The notes under the pieces: model-generated
Seen by the model: only the letters and a program-made list of their open reading frames with translations
Told to the model about the DNA's origin: nothing
The model's database searches: none
Shown here: one piece after another, positions 1 through 7,618 of the stretch
Layout of the letters: every line of letters begins with the position of its first letter
Position numbering within the stretch: the first letter of the stretch is position 1
Assembly: GCF_017814945.1 (NCBI RefSeq)
Contig: NZ_JAGIPX010000032.1
Coordinates: 1-64,000 of the forward strand
Reading direction: 5' to 3'
From: Paraburkholderia sp. LEh10
Lineage (GTDB): Bacteria; Pseudomonadota; Gammaproteobacteria; Burkholderiales; Burkholderiaceae
DNA: 64,000 bases
Position numbers and translations under genes: made by a program

Positions 1-3
1 TTG

Positions 4-35
4 CCTACTTTCTTTGCCGCGGCAAAGAAAGTAGG
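4..35. repeat. 32-bp perfect palindrome
   Basis: Bases 4-35 are a perfect inverted repeat centred on GCCG/CGGC with arms CCTACTTTCTTTGCCG and its complement. It lies about 270 bp beyond the 3' end of fliR. It may act as a transcription-terminating or RNA-stabilising hairpin, but no T-run follows on the fliR side. From memory, similar AAAGAAAGTAGG-type elements are interspersed in Burkholderia-group genomes; this was not checked here. Confidence 0.8.
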
Positions 36-79
36 TGCCGCCCCGCACAGGGGCAACGCCTGCGCCGCGAGGCGCTAAC

Positions 80-259
80 GCGGATGCCAGCGACAGCGGC
101 AAAACAAATCGCATCGCGGATGCCAGCGAAAGTGGCAAAACAAACCTCATCGCGGATGCCAGCGACAGTGGCAAAACAAATCGCATCGCGGATGCCAGCG
201 AAAGTAGCAAAACAAACCTCATCGCGGATGCCAGCGACAGTGGCAAAGCGAATCTCATA
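80..259. repeat. 36-bp tandem repeat, five copies
   Basis: Five consecutive 36-bp units start at 80, 116, 152, 188 and 224, each beginning GCGGATGCCAGCG, with a decayed sixth unit after 260. Copies alternate between two versions (GACAG...CGCATC and GAAAG...CTCATC). Because 36 is a multiple of three, both strands stay open and give 12-residue repeats in translation, for example ADASDSGKTNRI on the plus strand. The flanking frames have no recognisable domain, so I treat this as non-coding repeat DNA between fliR and whatever lies to the left. Confidence 0.85.
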
Positions 260-308
260 GCGGCTGCAAGCAAAATCAAAAACAAATACAAAAAGCACAC
301 TCAAGCCT

Positions 309-1091
309 TTAGTGCATTCCCGCCACCACCCGCCCCATCTCCGCAATCCCGCCATCAAACAGGCGGGAAAAAAACGGCATCATGTTCGGCAACATCAACT
401 GAATCAACAGCAACCCGGTAATGACGGTCAATGGCAGTCCCACCTGAAACACACCGATCTGCGGCGCCGCGCGATTAAGAATCCCAAGCGCGAGATTGGT
501 AATGAGCAGCGCCGTCACGATCGGCAGCGCCAGCAGCAACCCCGCATTGAACACCGTGCTGCCCCAGCCAGCCAGCACGCGCCAGCCGGTCGCGCCCAGC
601 ACGTTCGCTGAAACAGGCAGCGCCTGAAACGTCTGGATCAGCGCAGACAACATCTGCAAATGACCATCGAGCGCAAAAAACGTGAGGATCGCGATCATGT
701 ACACATAGCGCGACATCACGTCCGTCGCCCCCGTCGAATGCGGATCGAAGAACGTCGCGAAACCCAGACCCATGCTCATGCCGATGATGTCGCCCGCCGC
801 CTGCACCGCGCCGAACACGAGCTGCATTGTGAAGCCAAGCGCGACGCCGATCAGAAACTGGTTGATGATGATCCACACGCCCTGCGCGGAAAACACCGTC
901 ACCTGCGGCAATGCGCCAAGCGTCGGCGCCACGATGATCGTGACGAAAGCGGAAAGGCCGATCTTCACGCGAATCGGCAGCGACTTGTCGCCGAACGCAG
1001 GCGACGACGCAACGAGCGCAAGAATCCGCACGAACGGCCATAGAAACGCGGTCAGCCAGACATTCAGCTGCTCGTAGGTGACGGAAAACAT
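309..1091 (-). CDS. fliR: Flagellar type III export gate protein FliR
   Basis: This 260-residue protein has the usual FliR length (about 260). It is mostly hydrophobic, with about six membrane segments from the N-terminal YEQLNVWLTAFLWPFVRILA onward. FliR joins FliP and FliQ in the helical core of the flagellar export gate in the inner membrane, inside the MS ring. It is the last gene of the fliO-P-Q-R block, with 31 bp between fliQ and fliR. Downstream is only the repeat region at the window edge. The identification is firm from sequence and position together. Confidence 0.95.
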   Translation of the reverse strand: MFSVTYEQLNVWLTAFLWPFVRILALVASSPAFGDKSLPIRVKIGLSAFVTIIVAPTLGALPQVTVFSAQGVWIIINQFLIGVALGFTMQLVFGAVQAAGDIIGMSMGLGFATFFDPHSTGATDVMSRYVYMIAILTFFALDGHLQMLSALIQTFQALPVSANVLGATGWRVLAGWGSTVFNAGLLLALPIVTALLITNLALGILNRAAPQIGVFQVGLPLTVITGLLLIQLMLPNMMPFFSRLFDGGIAEMGRVVAGMH

Positions 1092-1122
1092 CGCGTGTCG
1101 CGTAAGGACAGAACGGGCGCGC

Positions 1123-1392
1123 TCAGTTGGCGAGCGTCGGAATGCTCGTGAACATGTGGCGCATGTAGTCGAGCATCTTCGCGAGCATCCACGGGCCGAT
1201 CAGCACAAGCGTCACGGCAATCGCGAACAGCTTCGGAATGAATGACAGCGTCGATTCGTTGATCTGCGTCGCAGCCTGGAAAAGACTCACGACAAGACCG
1301 ACGACCAGCCCCACCAAAAGCGGCGGCGCGGCCAGCAGCAACGCGATGTACATCGCTTCGTGCGCGAGGGTGGTGACGGTTTCCGGCGTCAT
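1123..1392 (-). CDS. fliQ: Flagellar export gate protein FliQ
   Basis: A small 89-residue protein with two long membrane helices, roughly residues 15-40 and 53-75, matching FliQ in length and topology. The family signature around QAATQINESTLSFIPKL is present between the helices. FliQ packs around FliP and FliR in the export gate. It sits 27 bp after fliP and 31 bp before fliR, as expected for a co-transcribed fliPQR set. Confidence 0.95.
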   Translation of the reverse strand: MTPETVTTLAHEAMYIALLLAAPPLLVGLVVGLVVSLFQAATQINESTLSFIPKLFAIAVTLVLIGPWMLAKMLDYMRHMFTSIPTLAN

Positions 1393-1419
1393 GGCGTAAC
1401 GCTCCCTGCCTGAATGGAT

Positions 1420-2301
1420 TTACACGAAGCTCTGCGCGAGCGAGCCGATGATCAACTGCCAGCCGTCGACCAGCACGAACAGCATCAGCTTGAACGGCAA
1501 CGAAATGATCGCGGGCGAGATCATCATCATGCCCATCGACATCAGCACACTCGCAACCACCATGTCGATGATCACGAACGGAATGTACACGGTGAAGCCG
1601 ATCTGGAAGCCCGTCTTCAGTTCGCTCGTGACAAACGACGGCACCAGCAGCGACAGCGGCACGTCTTCCGGGCCCTGCATCGGCGCGGCATGCGAGACGC
1701 GCGCGAACAGCGCGAGATCGCTTTCGCGCGTCTGCTTCAGCATGAACGCCTTGAACGGCGCGACGCCGCGCTTCACGGCTTCGTCCATCTGGATCGTGCC
1801 TTCGGAGAAGGGCTTATAGCCGTCGCTGTACGCCTTGTCGAGCACAGGCGACATCACGAACAGCGTCAGAAACAGCGCGAGCCCGACCAGCACCTGGTTG
1901 GGCGGCGTGGTCGGCGTGCCGACTGCCTGGCGCAGCAGCGACAGCACGATGATGATGCGCGTGAAGCTCGTCATCATCAACACCATCGCGGGCAGGAACG
2001 ACAGCATCGTGAGCAGCAGCATCGTCTGCACGCTCAGCGAATACGTCGTGCCGCCATTCGGGCCGGGGCTCGTGTTGAAGGCGGGCAGTCCCGCCGCTTG
2101 CGCGAACGAAAGCGTCGGCAGCGCGAGCAGCAACGCAGGCAAGGCAAGCGGCGCGGCCAGCGCGGCACACTTCAGAATGCGTCGTCGCGTGGAAGTAGGG
2201 GCTTGAGTCAAGGCGTCGGAAAGGGCGTGGCGAAGGGCGTGGCGAAGGGCGTGGAAGCCCCGAGCGCAGCCGCGCTGCGCGTCGGATCGGTCGTACTGCA
2301 T
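1420..2301 (-). CDS. fliP: Flagellar export gate protein FliP
   Basis: The 293-residue protein carries the FliP core: a cleavable signal peptide (about residues 45-68, ending SFAQA), then membrane segments including MLLLTMLSFLPAMVLMMTSF and a C-terminal pair near VLMSMGMMMISPAIISLPF. FliP forms the pentameric centre of the export gate. The start overlaps the fliO stop as TAATG, which implies translational coupling. The first 42 residues, including a HALRHALRHALS repeat encoded by a 12-bp tandem duplication, are an unusual extension before the signal peptide. No other ATG lies between them, so the start is kept but the extension is suspicious. Confidence 0.94.
   Translation of the reverse strand: MQYDRSDAQRGCARGFHALRHALRHALSDALTQAPTSTRRRILKCAALAAPLALPALLLALPTLSFAQAAGLPAFNTSPGPNGGTTYSLSVQTMLLLTMLSFLPAMVLMMTSFTRIIIVLSLLRQAVGTPTTPPNQVLVGLALFLTLFVMSPVLDKAYSDGYKPFSEGTIQMDEAVKRGVAPFKAFMLKQTRESDLALFARVSHAAPMQGPEDVPLSLLVPSFVTSELKTGFQIGFTVYIPFVIIDMVVASVLMSMGMMMISPAIISLPFKLMLFVLVDGWQLIIGSLAQSFV
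2221..2256. repeat. 12-bp tandem repeat in the fliP 5' end
   Basis: Three 12-bp copies of AAGGGCGTGGCG (the last one slightly changed) lie inside the 5' end of fliP. They encode the HALR repeat ahead of the signal peptide. Copy-number change would lengthen or shorten the N-terminus by four residues without shifting the frame. Confidence 0.8.
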
Positions 2302-2927
2302 TACTGTTCTCCGCTCGCGCGTCGCTGGAAACGTTTGCCCGCTTCGTGTTTGAGCGCGTCGCGAAAGCGTTGTCCGAAGGTGCCGCTCAACGGGACCGGG
2401 CCGCCGGGCGTGAAGTCACGGCGCGCACCGGGCGCCGCGGGCGTGCCCGTGGGAAGCGTTACGCCCGTGGCCGAGCCGGCGGGCATCGTGTGCAACAGGC
2501 GCACATTGCCGGGCGCCGCGCCGAGCACGAGCCAGGTATCGCCGATCTCGACGACGGCCACGCGCTCCTTGCCGCCCAGCGACGTGCCGCCGATCGTCTT
2601 CACGATTCCGCCGCGATGGCCCGGTTGCAGTCCGAGTCGCCGCGCGAGCCACGCGCAGCCGAATACGAGGCCGATCACGACGGCGAGTCCGACGATCGTC
2701 TGCAACACCGCGCCGAAGCCGACGGACGGAACCGCCGTTCCCGCGCCGACGCTCGAAGCGATCTTCGCGGCATTGTTGACGGCATTCATGTCGGCGGCGT
2801 GCGCCACGTTCAGCGCGCAGGCGGCAAGCGTCGCACCCGCCAACGCCAGCGCCGACATGAAACGGGCGCGGCGCTCGAGCGGCATGCCGCTCTCGTGGGA
2901 CGCGGCCCGGGTTACTGCGTGTTTCAT
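2301..2927 (-). CDS. fliO: Flagellar biosynthesis protein FliO
   Basis: A 208-residue protein with an N-terminal hydrophobic signal-like segment (residues 24-45), a second membrane helix (about 70-92, AVLQTIVGLAVVIGLVFGCA) and a cytoplasmic domain with the FliO motif GGTSLGGKERVAVVEIGDTW. FliO helps assemble the FliP ring and is the least conserved part of the export apparatus. It overlaps fliN by four bases at its start and fliP by one base at its end. The C-terminal third is Pro/Gly/Ala rich and probably unstructured. Confidence 0.9.
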   Translation of the reverse strand: MKHAVTRAASHESGMPLERRARFMSALALAGATLAACALNVAHAADMNAVNNAAKIASSVGAGTAVPSVGFGAVLQTIVGLAVVIGLVFGCAWLARRLGLQPGHRGGIVKTIGGTSLGGKERVAVVEIGDTWLVLGAAPGNVRLLHTMPAGSATGVTLPTGTPAAPGARRDFTPGGPVPLSGTFGQRFRDALKHEAGKRFQRRASGEQ

Positions 2928-3388
2928 CGGTTCAGCTTCCGGATACGCTCCGACGGCGTAATGATGTCGGTGAGGCGGATACCGAACTTGTCGTTCACGA
3001 CGACCACTTCGCCTTGCGCGATCAGGCAGCCGTTCACGAGCACGTCCATCGGCTCGCCCGCGAGGCCGTCCAGTTCGACGACGGAGCCTTGCGCGAGTTG
3101 CAGCAGGTTGCGGATCGCGATCTTCGTGCGACCGAGTTCGACGGTCATCTGGACGGGAATGTCCAGGATCATGTCGATGTCGTTGCGCGTCGAGGATGGC
3201 TCGACTTTCGACAGCGGCTGGAACACGCCCGCCGTCGTCGCGCTCACCGACGTGTTGTCGTTCTGTTCCGCCAGAGCGCTCGCCCAGTCGTCCATCGCTG
3301 CATCGTCCGTGGTTGCGGCGGCGATCGTTTCATCCACCTTGGCCGGATCCGGCATGTCCATATCGGGTGTCGAGTTCAGCTCAGTCAT
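2924..3388 (-). CDS. fliN: Flagellar motor switch protein FliN
   Basis: The C-terminal ~80 residues form the SpoA/FliN domain (IPVQMTVELGRTKIAIRNLL, then GSVVELDGLAGEPMDVLVNG and a final GIRLTDIITPSERIRKL). FliN makes the lower C-ring with FliM and docks FliH-FliI. The first ~65 residues are an acidic, low-complexity extension, which makes the protein (154 residues) slightly longer than the enterobacterial one (137). It overlaps fliM by eight bases and fliO by four, so the set is tightly coupled. Confidence 0.95.
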   Translation of the reverse strand: MTELNSTPDMDMPDPAKVDETIAAATTDDAAMDDWASALAEQNDNTSVSATTAGVFQPLSKVEPSSTRNDIDMILDIPVQMTVELGRTKIAIRNLLQLAQGSVVELDGLAGEPMDVLVNGCLIAQGEVVVVNDKFGIRLTDIITPSERIRKLNR

Positions 3389-4379
3389 ATCCCGCTTCCT
3401 TCATCTGTTCCGCTGCGCTGATCATCTTCTGGACCCGCAACGCGTATTGACCATTGAAAATACCGTAGCCGCACTCCATCACCGGCACGCCGTCGACCTT
3501 CGCGGTGATGTGCTCGGGAATGTTGATGGGCAGCACGTCGCCCGCCTTCATGTTGAGAATTTCCTGGAACGTCACGGGAATCTGCGCGAGATCCGCAGTC
3601 AGCTCGACTTCGGCTGCCTGCACCTGCTGCGACAGTACGCGGACCCAGCGGCGGTCCACTTCGAGCGCTTCGCCCTGGATCGGCGACGACAGCACGTCGC
3701 GGATCGGCTCGATCATCGAATACGGCATACAGATGTGCAGCGTGCCGCCCGTCGGGCCGAATTCGATAGAGAACTGCGTGACGATCACGATCTCGTTTGG
3801 CGTGGCAACGTTTGCGAACTGCGTGTGCATTTCGGAGCGCACGTATTCGAACGTCAGCGGCCGAACGCTCTTCCATGCCGTCGTGTAGTGCTCGAACACG
3901 AGGCCGAGCAGCTTGCTGATGATGCGCTGCTCCGTCTGCGTGAAGTCGCGGCCTTCGACGCGCGTATGAAAGCGCCCGTCGCCGCCGAACAGATTGTCGA
4001 CCACGAAGAACACGAGGTTCGGATCGAACACGAATAGCGACGTGCCGCGCAGCGGCTTCACCTGGACGAGATTGAGGTTCGTCGGGATCGGCAGGTTGCG
4101 CGTGAATTCGGCGTACTTCTGCACCTTCACCGGGCCGACCGAGATCTCGGCCGTGCGCCGCATGAAGTTGAAGATGCCGACGCGCAACAGGCGAGCGAAG
4201 CGGTCGTTGATGATTTCGAGGCCGGGCATCCGGCCGCGAACGATGCGTTCCTGTGTCGCAATGTTGTACGGGCGGACACCGCTGCGCTCGGCCTCGCTCG
4301 ATTGCGAGTCGGATTCGCCCGTGACGCCCTTGAGGAGGGCATCGACCTCCTCCTGGGACATGAACTCTTCGTGGCCCAT
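3381..4379 (-). CDS. fliM: Flagellar motor switch protein FliM
   Basis: 332 residues, the normal FliM length. The N-terminus contains the CheY-phosphate binding motif (SQEEVDALL, residues 8-16). A middle CheC-like domain follows, and a C-terminal SpoA domain ends near LRVQKMISAAEQMKEAGYD. FliM connects the FliG torque ring to FliN and receives the chemotaxis signal. It follows fliL by 71 bp and overlaps fliN. Nothing in the protein looks defective. Confidence 0.96.
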   Translation of the reverse strand: MGHEEFMSQEEVDALLKGVTGESDSQSSEAERSGVRPYNIATQERIVRGRMPGLEIINDRFARLLRVGIFNFMRRTAEISVGPVKVQKYAEFTRNLPIPTNLNLVQVKPLRGTSLFVFDPNLVFFVVDNLFGGDGRFHTRVEGRDFTQTEQRIISKLLGLVFEHYTTAWKSVRPLTFEYVRSEMHTQFANVATPNEIVIVTQFSIEFGPTGGTLHICMPYSMIEPIRDVLSSPIQGEALEVDRRWVRVLSQQVQAAEVELTADLAQIPVTFQEILNMKAGDVLPINIPEHITAKVDGVPVMECGYGIFNGQYALRVQKMISAAEQMKEAGYD

Positions 4380-4450
4380 TCCTATTCCTCGTGCGTCCCT
4401 TCGCGATTGATGGCGCGGTTGAATATCAAGTCAGTCAGCGCGAGGCGCTA

Positions 4451-4954
4451 TTACTGGACGACGAATTCGGTGAACAACACGTCGGAGACGTGCACCGGTT
4501 GAGCGTTCGGCTCGGTCGGCTCTTCGATCAGCTTTTCGAGTTCCGTGGCGAGCGCTTTCTTGCCGTCGAGCGTCGCCAGTTGCTCGGGATGCTTGTTCGA
4601 CAGCGCGAGCAGCACGCGGCTGCGGATCTCGGGCATGTGCTCCGTCAGGTGCTCCTGCACCTTCTGGTCGGCGAGCTTCAGCGTCAGGCCGATGCGCAGG
4701 TAATGCTGCTGGCCGTCGTCGGACTGCAGGTTCACCGTCATCGATTCGAGCGGGAAGAAGATCGGAGCGGGCGCGAGCACAGGACCTGCAGCCGCTGCGG
4801 CGGCGGGCGCGCGCTTCGACATGAAGAACCAGGTGGCTGCGCCGGCTGCGCCTGCCGCGACCAGTACGATCAGCAGGATCACCACAATGCGCTTGACGAG
4901 GCCCGGAGAAGACGGCTTTGCGTTGGCTTGCTGGGTTGCGGTCGTGGATGCCAT
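4451..4954 (-). CDS. fliL: Flagellar basal body-associated protein FliL
   Basis: A 167-residue single-pass inner-membrane protein with a membrane helix at about residues 22-46 (IVVILLIVLVAAGAAGAATWFF), an Ala-rich linker, then a periplasmic FliL domain (FFPLESMTVNLQSDDGQQHYL, ending DVLFTEFVVQ). FliL rings surround the stator and support torque. It is the first gene of fliLMNOPQR and is separated from fliK by 474 bp. A promoter for this sub-operon is therefore likely in that gap, although I could not pick out a convincing one. Confidence 0.93.
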   Translation of the reverse strand: MASTTATQQANAKPSSPGLVKRIVVILLIVLVAAGAAGAATWFFMSKRAPAAAAAAGPVLAPAPIFFPLESMTVNLQSDDGQQHYLRIGLTLKLADQKVQEHLTEHMPEIRSRVLLALSNKHPEQLATLDGKKALATELEKLIEEPTEPNAQPVHVSDVLFTEFVVQ

Positions 4955-5428
4955 GGAATTGATTGCCTCGATGCTATAGGTGAATTTTCAGGTGTCTGAC
5001 GATGCTGCGATGTGTCGAAAAGAAGGGATATTCAGGTTTAGCTCGTTTGTTTGCCGCCTGGATCGCCGACCGGGTTGCCATCCGAATCGCCACCCGAATC
5101 GCCGCCCGCCTTGCCGGTTGACAGGCTTGGCGCAGCAACGCGCGCGTCGCCCGGCGCGTCGCGTGGACGCAACCGCGCCCATGAATGTGCGCCGCTGCGG
5201 TCGCAAGCGCCGCCCATGTCCGGGACGTCTTCGGCGCCCGTCGTGGCCGCCCCCTTTCTTGCTCGCTGATGTGCGCTGTATGCCGCGCGCTGAGCTCCTG
5301 TTCGTTTTCGTCATCGGCGGCGCAGCGTGTCCGTCGCGCACGATGCGGCGCTCGCCTTCAATCGTTATCAGGGAAGCACGGCGCGGCTGCCGCCGTCACG
5401 GCGGGCCGCGTTTGCGGTTCGCGCGGTA
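4955..5428. other. Gap between fliK and fliL; no gene seen
   Basis: This 474-bp stretch separates the fliK stop from the fliL start. Short frames exist on both strands, including a 117-codon minus-strand one, but they are Arg-rich, lack a ribosome binding site and show no family resemblance. Around 5080-5110 there are imperfect CCGAATCGCC repeats. It probably carries the fliL promoter; no sigma-28 or clear sigma-54 sequence was recognised. Confidence 0.5.
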
Positions 5429-7096
5429 TCAGGCGAACGTGTCGACCAGTCCGACGGTGCGGCGCACGGGCATGCTCACGGCCGTCGTGCTGCCGCCCGC
5501 GAGATCGATGGCCGCGCTGCCACGGCCACCGCCGCGGCCGCCCCGAGCGCCGCCGCTCTGGTCCTGGCCCTGCTGGCTGGTCTGCCGTGCAAAGCCATCG
5601 CTGACGCTTGCGCTTCCCAACCCGATGCCGCCTTGCTCCATCGCTTCACGCAGTTTCGGCAGCGCGGCTTCGACCGCGTCCCGCACCTGCTGATGCTGCG
5701 AAACAAAAAGGGCATGTGCATGGTTATCGGCAACCTGGAGGACGACCTGTAGCGGGCCGAGGTCGCGCGGATTGAGCGTGAGTTCCGCCGTCTGCTGATG
5801 CGCATTGGTGAGGAACACGACTTTCTGGCTGAACGCGTCTTCCCAGTCTGGCGTGCCGAGGTGCGGGGCAACGGCGTTTGCCATCGCGGCCGTCTCCGGG
5901 TTGGACGCCTGCGTCGCCGTCGTCGATGCGCTCGCAGCCGCAGCCGCGGATGCGGCCTGGGTGGCCGCGAGCGCGGCGTTCGATCCGGCGTTCGCCGCAG
6001 GCGCGGCAGCAGCTTGAGAGACGCTTGCGCTGGCTGCGGCGGCGAGCGCATCGGCGGGGCTTGGCGGCGTGGCTGCGCCGCTGGCGGCCGTCGCCGTTGC
6101 CGTGCTGGTTGCGGCGGTGCTGGCGGTGGTGGCGGCGTTCATGGCAGCCGTATTGCCCTTCGCGTTGCGCAAGTCGGCGGGCGCAAGGGCCTTGCCGGCA
6201 CCCGCGCCACGGCCGCCGAGCGTCGCGTCGGCGGCGCCCGGCGCGGCGCCTTTCACGGACGAGGCCACACCCGTCGCGGGCGCTGCGCCCTGGCCGCCCG
6301 CCAACGCGGCGAACGCGGCCTGCAATGCATCTTGTGTCGCTTTCGGATCGAGCGAAGCGATCTTCTTCGACGGCGTCTGGATGACGGGCGTCGTCGGGTT
6401 GCCGGCCGCCGGGGTCGTCGCGAACGCGGTCTGCCGCGTAGCGCCGTCGGCGACGTTCGCGGCATTTGCCGCGTTGCTCGCCTGGGTTTGCGCCTGCACG
6501 GCGGCGGCTGCGGCCGCTGCTGCCGCGGCCGCTTCAGCGGCGGCTGCGCTCGTGGTCGGCGCGTCGCCGTTCGGCTTTGATGCCGTATCCGTGTTGTCCT
6601 TGCCGTTCGCGCCGCTCGCGCCCTTCGTGCAGTCGGCGCCGTTCGCGCCCTTCGTGCCATTCGTGCCGTCGGCGCCGTTCGCTCCATTCGCTCCATTCGC
6701 GCCGTTGGCCGAACCCGTCTGCTGCGTGCCATCGCTCCAGGTCGCGGACTTCGAGCCGCCCGTGCTGCCTGAATCGTCCGCGGCGCTGGTGTTCTTCGAT
6801 GCGTCGTTGGCCGGAGGCGCGTCGTGCACGCTGCCGCCGGAGCCGTTCGATACGGATTGCGCCGGCGCGGACGGCGCGCCCGACGACGGCGCCTGAGCGG
6901 ACGGCGTGCCCGACGACGGTGCCGGCGCGGGCGTCGGCGCAGGCGCGGCGGCTGCGTGGTTCTGCGCGTCGATGCTTTGTTGCAGCGTCGTCGAGAACGG
7001 CAGCGCGCTGTTCGCGTTCGCGCCGTTCGATGCATTGCTGCCCGAGGTGCCGCTCGTTGCGCCGAGCAGCGAGTTGATCAGTGAAAGAGGCGACAT
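5429..7096 (-). CDS. fliK: Flagellar hook-length control protein FliK
   Basis: A 555-residue Ala/Gly/Asn-rich protein. The conserved Flg_hook C-terminal domain lies at about residues 415-510 (AFSQKVVFLTNAHQQTAELT, LNPRDLGPLQVVLQVADN). The N-terminal ruler part is low complexity, with an NGANGANGAD-type stretch around residues 125-170 and long alanine runs. FliK is exported during hook assembly and triggers the FlhB switch to filament substrates. It follows fliJ by 62 bp. A second protein with a similar C-terminal role is encoded at 14487. Confidence 0.9.
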   Translation of the reverse strand: MSPLSLINSLLGATSGTSGSNASNGANANSALPFSTTLQQSIDAQNHAAAAPAPTPAPAPSSGTPSAQAPSSGAPSAPAQSVSNGSGGSVHDAPPANDASKNTSAADDSGSTGGSKSATWSDGTQQTGSANGANGANGANGADGTNGTKGANGADCTKGASGANGKDNTDTASKPNGDAPTTSAAAAEAAAAAAAAAAAVQAQTQASNAANAANVADGATRQTAFATTPAAGNPTTPVIQTPSKKIASLDPKATQDALQAAFAALAGGQGAAPATGVASSVKGAAPGAADATLGGRGAGAGKALAPADLRNAKGNTAAMNAATTASTAATSTATATAASGAATPPSPADALAAAASASVSQAAAAPAANAGSNAALAATQAASAAAAASASTTATQASNPETAAMANAVAPHLGTPDWEDAFSQKVVFLTNAHQQTAELTLNPRDLGPLQVVLQVADNHAHALFVSQHQQVRDAVEAALPKLREAMEQGGIGLGSASVSDGFARQTSQQGQDQSGGARGGRGGGRGSAAIDLAGGSTTAVSMPVRRTVGLVDTFA

Positions 7097-7158
7097 GCTG
7101 GATCTCGTATGGTCGTGTCAGTCCCGTTGCGCGGCATGACGTGCTGCGCGAGGCGTCT

Positions 7159-7608
7159 TCATGCGCCTTCCGCGCGCATCCGGAGAATTCGTGCGCCGTA
7201 CTCATCGGCGTCCCGCTGCTCGCGGCGCGCCGCGATTTTCGCTTCGGCGGCGATGCCGCGCGCTTCGAGGACTTCGTAAGAGCCGAGCTTCTGCTTGCTG
7301 CGCTGCCATTCGGGCTTCGCGGCCTCGACACGCGCCGTCGCCGTCGCCAGCAACTGGCGCTGCTGCTGAATGGCGGTGTCGAGCGTGTCGATGAACGCCT
7401 GAAAGTTGCGCATGTTGCCGGCGGGCATGCCCGCCTTCGCCGTCTCCGTGAAACGGCGGTGATATTCGTCGCGGTATTCGATCAGGGAATTCAACTGCGT
7501 CTCGACTTCGTTGCGCTCGCGCTGCACGCGGCCGAGCTTGCGCGCGGCGGCGTCGACGTCGTCTTGTGCAAGGCCAATCAGCGTCTTGATCGGAAAGTGC
7601 TTGCTCAT
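7159..7608 (-). CDS. fliJ: Flagellar export chaperone FliJ
   Basis: A 149-residue, charged, fully helical protein with the coiled-coil profile of FliJ (HFPIKTLIGLAQDDVDAAAR at the start, KPEWQRSKQKLGSYEVLEAR near residue 105). FliJ is the rotor-like stalk in the FliI hexamer and escorts chaperones. Its length matches the family (about 147). It lies 10 bp after fliI and reads in the same operon as fliFGHI. Confidence 0.93.
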   Translation of the reverse strand: MSKHFPIKTLIGLAQDDVDAAARKLGRVQRERNEVETQLNSLIEYRDEYHRRFTETAKAGMPAGNMRNFQAFIDTLDTAIQQQRQLLATATARVEAAKPEWQRSKQKLGSYEVLEARGIAAEAKIAARREQRDADEYGARILRMRAEGA

Positions 7609-7618
7609 TCAGTTTCCC

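Noticed and set aside
80..259. CRISPR array
   Set aside because: The 36-bp units are contiguous, with no variable spacers between them.
5..421. Two repeat-containing frames on opposite strands at the left edge
   Set aside because: Both come from a 36-bp repeat that keeps all frames free of stops, and they extend into fliR or the edge with no ribosome binding site.
1414..2961. Long plus-strand frame (515 codons) across fliP and fliO
   Set aside because: It is antisense to two well-conserved genes, is Arg/His-rich and has no family features. Open antisense frames are expected in GC-rich DNA.
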